A stretch of DNA of 64,000 bases from assembly GCA_907165135.1 (NCBI GenBank), contig OU015566.1, forward strand, positions 7,734,157-7,798,156. The letters are read 5' to 3'. The notes under the pieces are model-generated. The model searched no databases, was not told where the DNA came from, and saw only the letters and a list, made by a program, of their open reading frames with translations. A program made the translations under genes and the position numbers. Shown here piece after piece: positions 59,052 through 64,000 of the stretch. Positions within the stretch are counted from its first letter, which is position 1, and each line of letters starts with the position of its first letter. The DNA comes from Oikopleura dioica (lineage: Eukaryota; Chordata; Appendicularia; Copelata; Oikopleuridae).

Positions 59052-61880
59052 TCATTTTGTAGGATTCAAAAAATTGATTCTTTCATTAAAAATGTTAAAT
59101 AATATGTTTGAATCTTTTCCGAAATCAAAGTCAATTTTGAAAAACGAATCGAAGACGTAGTTTTGAATGAAGATCTTTTCGTCGCTAACAATCACATTTG
59201 CAAAGTACTCACACTCGTCGTTTATAAGTCCACCAATATTTGTGAAGAAGGGATCATCCATAGCGAATAATTTCGAAATACAAGGTGTTTTTTCTTCGTA
59301 TCTGACAAGAGACCCGATCCACTCACTACAAAGCGTTATAAATTTCCCTTCTTTTTCCAGTAACACCGAGTAGAGTGTGTTTGAGAGCAGGATACTTCTC
59401 GTCACTAGAATCAACACAAGCATTCCCGAGTCAGTCTTCTTTGAGTTATCAATCAATTACTCTGCTTTTCTCAATTCTTAACCAAAATTATGAACTCTTA
59501 TCAAAGGAACAACATGCACGGGATCCAAGTCTCTGAACTCAGCCGACAATCCGATCTCATTCTTTCGCCACCCTTTTTCCAACTCTTCGCTTCTTCGAAT
59601 CCTGTTCAAGGCAACAGTCGTGGAGAGCTTGATATAATGATCGCCCATCTTCACGCTCATCAGATGAAAAACCCCGTTAAAGCTAATTGATGACACTTTG
59701 GCGTTGAAATGGTTGCTTGCGATGAATCCTTGGCCTTCCTCGAAGCGGTCCAAGTTATAATCAGGAGCGAAGTAGAAGCACTTCTCATTTCTCTCTGTCG
59801 GTGAGCTTTGAGTGGTCAAAAACATAAATGAAAATAATATAATATAATATATCCTTATTTGACCCTGAACAGATGACGACAACTGGAAACACCTTTTTGC
59901 CTTTCTCTTTTTGACGAATTTCAATGTGATGAGTTCCAATGGACGAGCCAAAATGAAAGACAAAAAATTTTCTGAAAAAAAAAATATTTCTTTTATTAGT
60001 TTATTCTCTATATTATAAGGACTATATGTAGGGTTTTTCACGGAACGGCGCGGCCCGCTCTGGGGTCCATCCACGAATATTAAAAGTCGTCTATTGAAGC
60101 GAAATTGATAATTCAAAAAATGAAACCGACTTATTCAAGGGAATAGATTCATAATATCGCATTAGTTTTTCTTTCTTATGCAAGAATTCGCTGCAAGACG
60201 GTTTTTCTTACTAAATTTCGATTTTTTAATCTGAGTACATCAAAATACACTCTCTATTTTCAAATATGTAGGAAATAAGATGTTTAATTTTCAGCTCTCA
60301 AAATTTGGGATTTCGGAAACTTTCGGAAGGTGTTCGAATCGACAGATAAGTGAGTGAAAGTGACTGCGCGCTAGTGCTTTACGCCGCTGCGCGGGACGCC
60401 CAAAAAGCATTAGCGCGCGCCATAATCCCAGCGGGTGGTTTCTATGACCTAGTATCGGAAATCTGATGCGAATTACACCGGGTGATTTGCACAAACAGTT
60501 TCCCGGAAGTGTCAAGCTTCGTATTTGAGATGAATTAGTCGGATTTATATCACTCGGGACAACAAAACTGATGAGATCCTATTTTATCTTCCTTATCATT
60601 ATTGCACCACCACCAAGTCAGAATTTGATAATAATTTTCACATATTTGAACTCAGCGGCTCAAGAAACACTTATTTAGAAATTATCAGGCCCATTGAATG
60701 ATATACTATTTTCCGTGAAAAACCCTAACTATATGGTTATAATTTGGGAAGCCCCTAACTCTAACGGTTAGAGTCTAACCTTGCAGCTAAGCCCCGAGAC
60801 TCCTCCCTAACGTTTAACCAAGAGGACTTCGCCCCCAACCGGGACCCCAGAGCTTTCAGTCCTCTAACCCGAAACCCAAAACGAGATAATGAGTTTTCCT
60901 ACTAACATATTTTTGTTCCGATTAACAGTTATCATCGGCGCAGTGCCATCCTCTTTCACTCTCATCAAATTGCCAATAGCATCGACCAAATAGTGCTCGT
61001 CATTCAGAAAAGTAGCGCCTGTTGACTTGAAATGCGTTTTTAATAAAAAGAATCTACGTTTGTTGGTTTGCTACTGGTAGTAATCTACTGAAGAAGTAAA
61101 AACGTTCATAAGGCAAGAAAGAGTCCGTATCATTTACACGAATTTTCTTTTTGTGATCATCCAAAGAAGAAAGGACAATCGGAAATGTCATTTTTTCTGC
61201 TTTCCGATCATGCCAGCGACCAGTTATCACTGAATCTGATATCCAAATGCGGTCGGTTTTATATGGTTTTGGTTTCTGCAAGTCAAAAACAGGCGCCAAT
61301 TTCTGATATGAATCCAATTTCTCGCACTCATAAAAAGGACATGGACAGCCATAGGGACAATACTTTTCAGTTGGGCAAACTTCTCCGGCGGATTCAGAAG
61401 ATCTTGTCAGTTCAAAACACATCGACTCACAAGGGGAGATCGACTTCGTTCTTGTTGATGTCAAAAGAAGCGTTTTTGAACAAAGATGGCGACAGACTTT
61501 TTGATCGTAGAACTTTTTCTTCTTGCAGCGAATGAGATTGACTTGATTTTCCTCATTATCAAAACGAATGGGTTCCCTCTCAGGAAGCTTAATTTTGGAA
61601 GCAGGTTCCGGGAGAATGAATTCTTTTGTTTCATAACATTCTTTCATTAGATGTCCACAATAGTGAAGTTCGGCGATTTTTATACATTTCTTGTAATTTC
61701 GGTGACAAGTTGAAGTAAGAAAAGTTGCCACGCCTCGAGATTTCTCCAAAGATACGAAATTTGCTAAAAATATTCACAATTACTTGACGAACCTGATTCG
61801 TAAATAATATTTCGAGCCTACAGTCAGCAAATAACGGTTGTTAAGTTACCTATGAGCATGATTGTGATCCAAAAAATAGA
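59052..61880 (-). CDS. Cys-rich membrane-anchored protein upstream of the kelch gene
   Basis: An N-terminal exon near 61880-61850 encodes a membrane anchor (SIFWITIMLI) joined to ANFVSLEKSRGVATFL. The exon 61749 to about 61095 has about 17 cysteines (CHRNYKKCIKIAELHYCGHL, CRHLCSKT, CESMCFEL, CPTEKYCPYGCPCPFYECE). Introns then lead to ATFLNDEHYLVDAIGNLMRV (about 61010-60915), GTHHIEIRQKEKGKKVFPVV (about 60000-59860), EKCFYFAPDYNLDRFEEGQG (59800-59480), and a last block LLEKEGKFITLCSEWIG with NIGGLINDECEYFANVIV, with a stop at 59052. A GA donor at AAT|GAAAGAATC would splice past that stop into the kelch frame, giving one long protein; this is unproven. The first ATG was not found. Function unknown; a lineage-specific extracellular protein is likely. 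Confidence 0.5.
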
Positions 61881-62129
61881 ACCTAAAATCAAATAAGTTT
61901 GAGTTCGAATACTTCTGATTGTCAAGACTTCTTCCGGAAATAAAAATACCTCTTTCTTCTTTTGTCTCAAAACGCCGATACAGTCGCAATCAAGACACTT
62001 TTAATTCAATGAGTCAAGGTTAAAAAAGCGAAATTGGAAGTACCCTGACTTTAGTTTGTAAAAATACATTTTTTGTCCATTCATTTTTGTCACTGATAAC
62101 CATAGCAAGCAATCTCTGGAAAATAAGTA

Positions 62130-62290
62130 AAGTATTTCTTAGGGTAAAATCTGAATGAATTGTTTTATGAGGGTTCCACCTGCCCTTGCGGTTCGACAGT
62201 TTTGTGTCATCTTTAAATGTTACTGCTAACATTTCAGAATAACCGATTTTTTCGTCCCATTCAACAAATTTTTCTAGGTCGAAATGAACG
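62130..62290 (-). CDS. Possible 5' exon of the Cys-rich gene
   Basis: After an acceptor (GACCTAG) the frame reads KFVEWDEKIGYSEMLAVTF then KDDTKLSNRKGRWNPHKTIH. It contains an ATG (MLAVTF) and has coding-like composition. Its relation to the downstream membrane-anchor exon at 61880 was not resolved. Confidence 0.3.
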
Positions 62291-62347
62291 AAATTTATTA
62301 TTTACATTTAAACTTGCATTAGTATAAAAAGGTTTTATGATAAGAAG

Positions 62348-63455
62348 TCACTTTTCTTCTGTCGAACCATTTCCATTAATTCTCATTATACTGGCAGATA
62401 AAGCATTTCCTAAAAATAAGTGAACAAAAAGCACATGAAGGCGAGAACCTTGAGTATAAATAACCAACTCTTCTGGAAAGCGCCGGACGACCTCGGGAAT
62501 ATCAGCGATTTTGTTGAACTCAACGTCGAGGATTTTCAGCTTTCTCATCTCCAAAAGTTTTTTCGGCACCTCTTTGAGATGATTGTAGCCTATCCAAAGG
62601 CCGCTGATCTCCGAGCAGAGACAGAGATTTAGGGGAATAGCAGATATTCGATTGTGGTCAATGTGGAGGTATCGCAATGAGTTGAGGATGCAGATTGAGT
62701 TGTCTAGATATCGAATCTTGTTGTAGGAGAGCCACAAGGCCTCCACGCTTGTCATTCGATTTTTATAGACGCGGAAGATTTTGATTTTGTTGTTGTTCAG
62801 GTAAATATTCTTCAATGAGTCCAAACTAGTAATCTACGAAACATCAAATTCGTCTCTCTTACTTGTACAGAAAATTCGGAACTTGGCCAAGTCGATTGTT
62901 TGCAAAAGAAGCCACTTCTAAGTTCGGAAGAGAGCCAGATTCTATGTCGAATTTAGCAAGTCCTTGATTCTCTATATACATGCTCGTCAGTCCAACCATG
63001 GAATATTTGAGGATATCTTGGCATGGAGCAACGACGATGTTTTTGATGCATTTTGAGTTTTGCGCTGACATTTGGCGGATATAACTTTCAATACGATTAA
63101 AAGAACTGTCTCTTATAACATATACTCGGAATTTTTTTGTGCGTTTCCTGATTTTCCTCCCATTCACATGCGTATGCTCCAAAATAAACTCGTCGTTGTT
63201 CGATGTCTCAAGAAGGCAAGTCTGCTCTGTCGTTTGAAAAACCCTTCTCTGACACTTTCGTAACATATTGTTTAAACAATGTTCATGCCTTTTGAAGAGA
63301 ATGGCCGTACTATTGGCGGATAAATAATTCAGCGAGGACCTGACGAGTCTTCTGCGCTGCCGGAGATCCTCTTCGTTGATGGATGCCGAGTGTATTGATA
63401 ATGTGAATAATGAATAGCCCCCGCAAACCCATTCAGGAGACTTACCACCGTCCAC
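62348..63455 (-). CDS. Leucine-rich repeat protein
   Basis: Exons from about 63375 to 62873 and 62837 to 62348, joined by a 37-bp intron (GTAAGA to ATTACTAG) that keeps the repeat register (FLYN|LDSLKNIYL). About seven repeats of 23 residues are visible, for example LPNLEVASFANNRLGQVP, MTSVEALWLSYNKIRYLDN, LNSLRYLHIDHNRISAIP and MRKLKILDVEFNKIADIP. They follow a Cys-containing N-terminal part (HCLNNMLRKC, TCLLETSNND) and end in a hydrophobic segment (LHVLFVHLFLGNALSASI) that may be a membrane anchor. A strong GTAAGT donor at about 63442 marks a first exon whose ATG was not found. Such repeats bind proteins; the partner is unknown. Confidence 0.7.
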
Positions 63456-64000
63456 TAGAGTAAATATGACCTATTCATATAAGACTTCATTGAATATAAA
63501 AATATCTTAGATCTGAGTTGGCAACTTTCAATCCTCTTCAAGGAAGTTCCTTGATATGAAGAAGAGTATCCTGCGGCAGGATTCCTGCCTGCATGAACGA
63601 ATCCTTATTGTGTATTCGTTCTTATATGAAATACGCGGAAATTCATATAAGAAGCAATATATGTGAAATTTAAGAGTTGAAAAGTTTATTGCAATCGTGT
63701 GTGTTTGGTAAAGGTTTTTTGTTGACTAGACATGTTTCAGGAGCAGTCTTGGCAAAGGTTATCAGATAATATAGTACAATGCTAGAGTAAGTTATAGGAG
63801 ATCATTGAGCTGAACTGAATGATCATTATTCGACTTTAATTCTAATGCTTGTAAGTAACAGAAATTGGGTCGCCATTGAACTTGAAAAAATAGTAAATAA
63901 GGTACATTATTGAATAAAAAACGACGAAAATGAATAGTTTGTTATCAAGGAATAGTGAATACAAGAAAGATTGGAAACTGTGAATAGGGAGTTTATGTAA
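63456..64000. other. Window end, upstream of the LRR gene
   Basis: AT-rich. A small inverted pair (TATTCGTTCTTATATGAA ... TTCATATAAGAAGC) lies near 63617-63655. No gene recognised. Confidence 0.35.

Noticed and set aside
1-64000. CRISPR array or bacterial operon
   Set aside because: The tandem repeats at 35-36.3 kb lack unique equal-length spacers, and the gene content is animal.

Overview
The window looks like nuclear DNA of a very compact animal genome, most likely a larvacean tunicate such as Oikopleura dioica. This is an inference. The reasons are: many introns of only about 30-50 bp; genes packed tail to tail or head to head within 40-300 bp; two tight same-strand gene pairs that look like trans-spliced operons; several splice junctions that only work with non-GT donors (GA-AG or GG-AG); and animal families such as RAP1GAP, class I PITP, SLC22, F-BAR/SH3 and U1-type zinc fingers. 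The DNA is AT-rich, and coding exons stand out by codon use.

Layout. 0.3-2.8 kb (-): F-BAR/SH3 adaptor. 3-6.8 kb (+): poorly resolved membrane or proteoglycan-like exons, ending in a multi-pass membrane protein. 6.8-8.8 kb: a Pro/Gln/Tyr-rich glycine-zipper protein (-), a weak + candidate, and a gene made of a duplicated domain with an apparent one-base frameshift (-). 9-19 kb: sparse, with one weak gene at 10.1-10.6 kb, a tandem paralogue pair that forms a likely operon (11.3-12.1 kb), a clean hAT-type MITE (13.9 kb), and a divergent pair made of a zinc/RING protein and an unknown gene (16.7-18.0 kb). 19-26.5 kb: no convincing genes; it holds several foldback repeats. 26.5-41.2 kb (+): one large RAP1GAP gene with 15 exons. 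Its introns hold a tRNA-Leu(CAG) gene and three different transposon-like elements, including a 1.27-kb foldback element whose arms are tandem repeats. 41.3-46.9 kb: a small two-helix membrane protein (-), a gene-poor stretch, then an SLC22 transporter (+). 47.6-52.6 kb (-): a U1-type zinc finger gene and a two-gene operon. 53.7-56.7 kb: a secreted phospholipase A2-like protein lacking the usual catalytic His-Asp (-), divergent from class I PITP (+). 57-63.5 kb (-): a cluster of extracellular or membrane proteins with kelch, Cys-rich and leucine-rich repeats.

The genes do not form one pathway. Several touch membranes and small-GTPase or lipid signalling (F-BAR/SH3, RAP1GAP, PITP, PLA2-like), but nothing shows that they are co-regulated. 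All exon models were assembled by eye from reading frames and splice signals, so exon edges carry an uncertainty of a few bases, and 5' ends are often uncertain because trans-spliced genes lack an obvious promoter or first exon.
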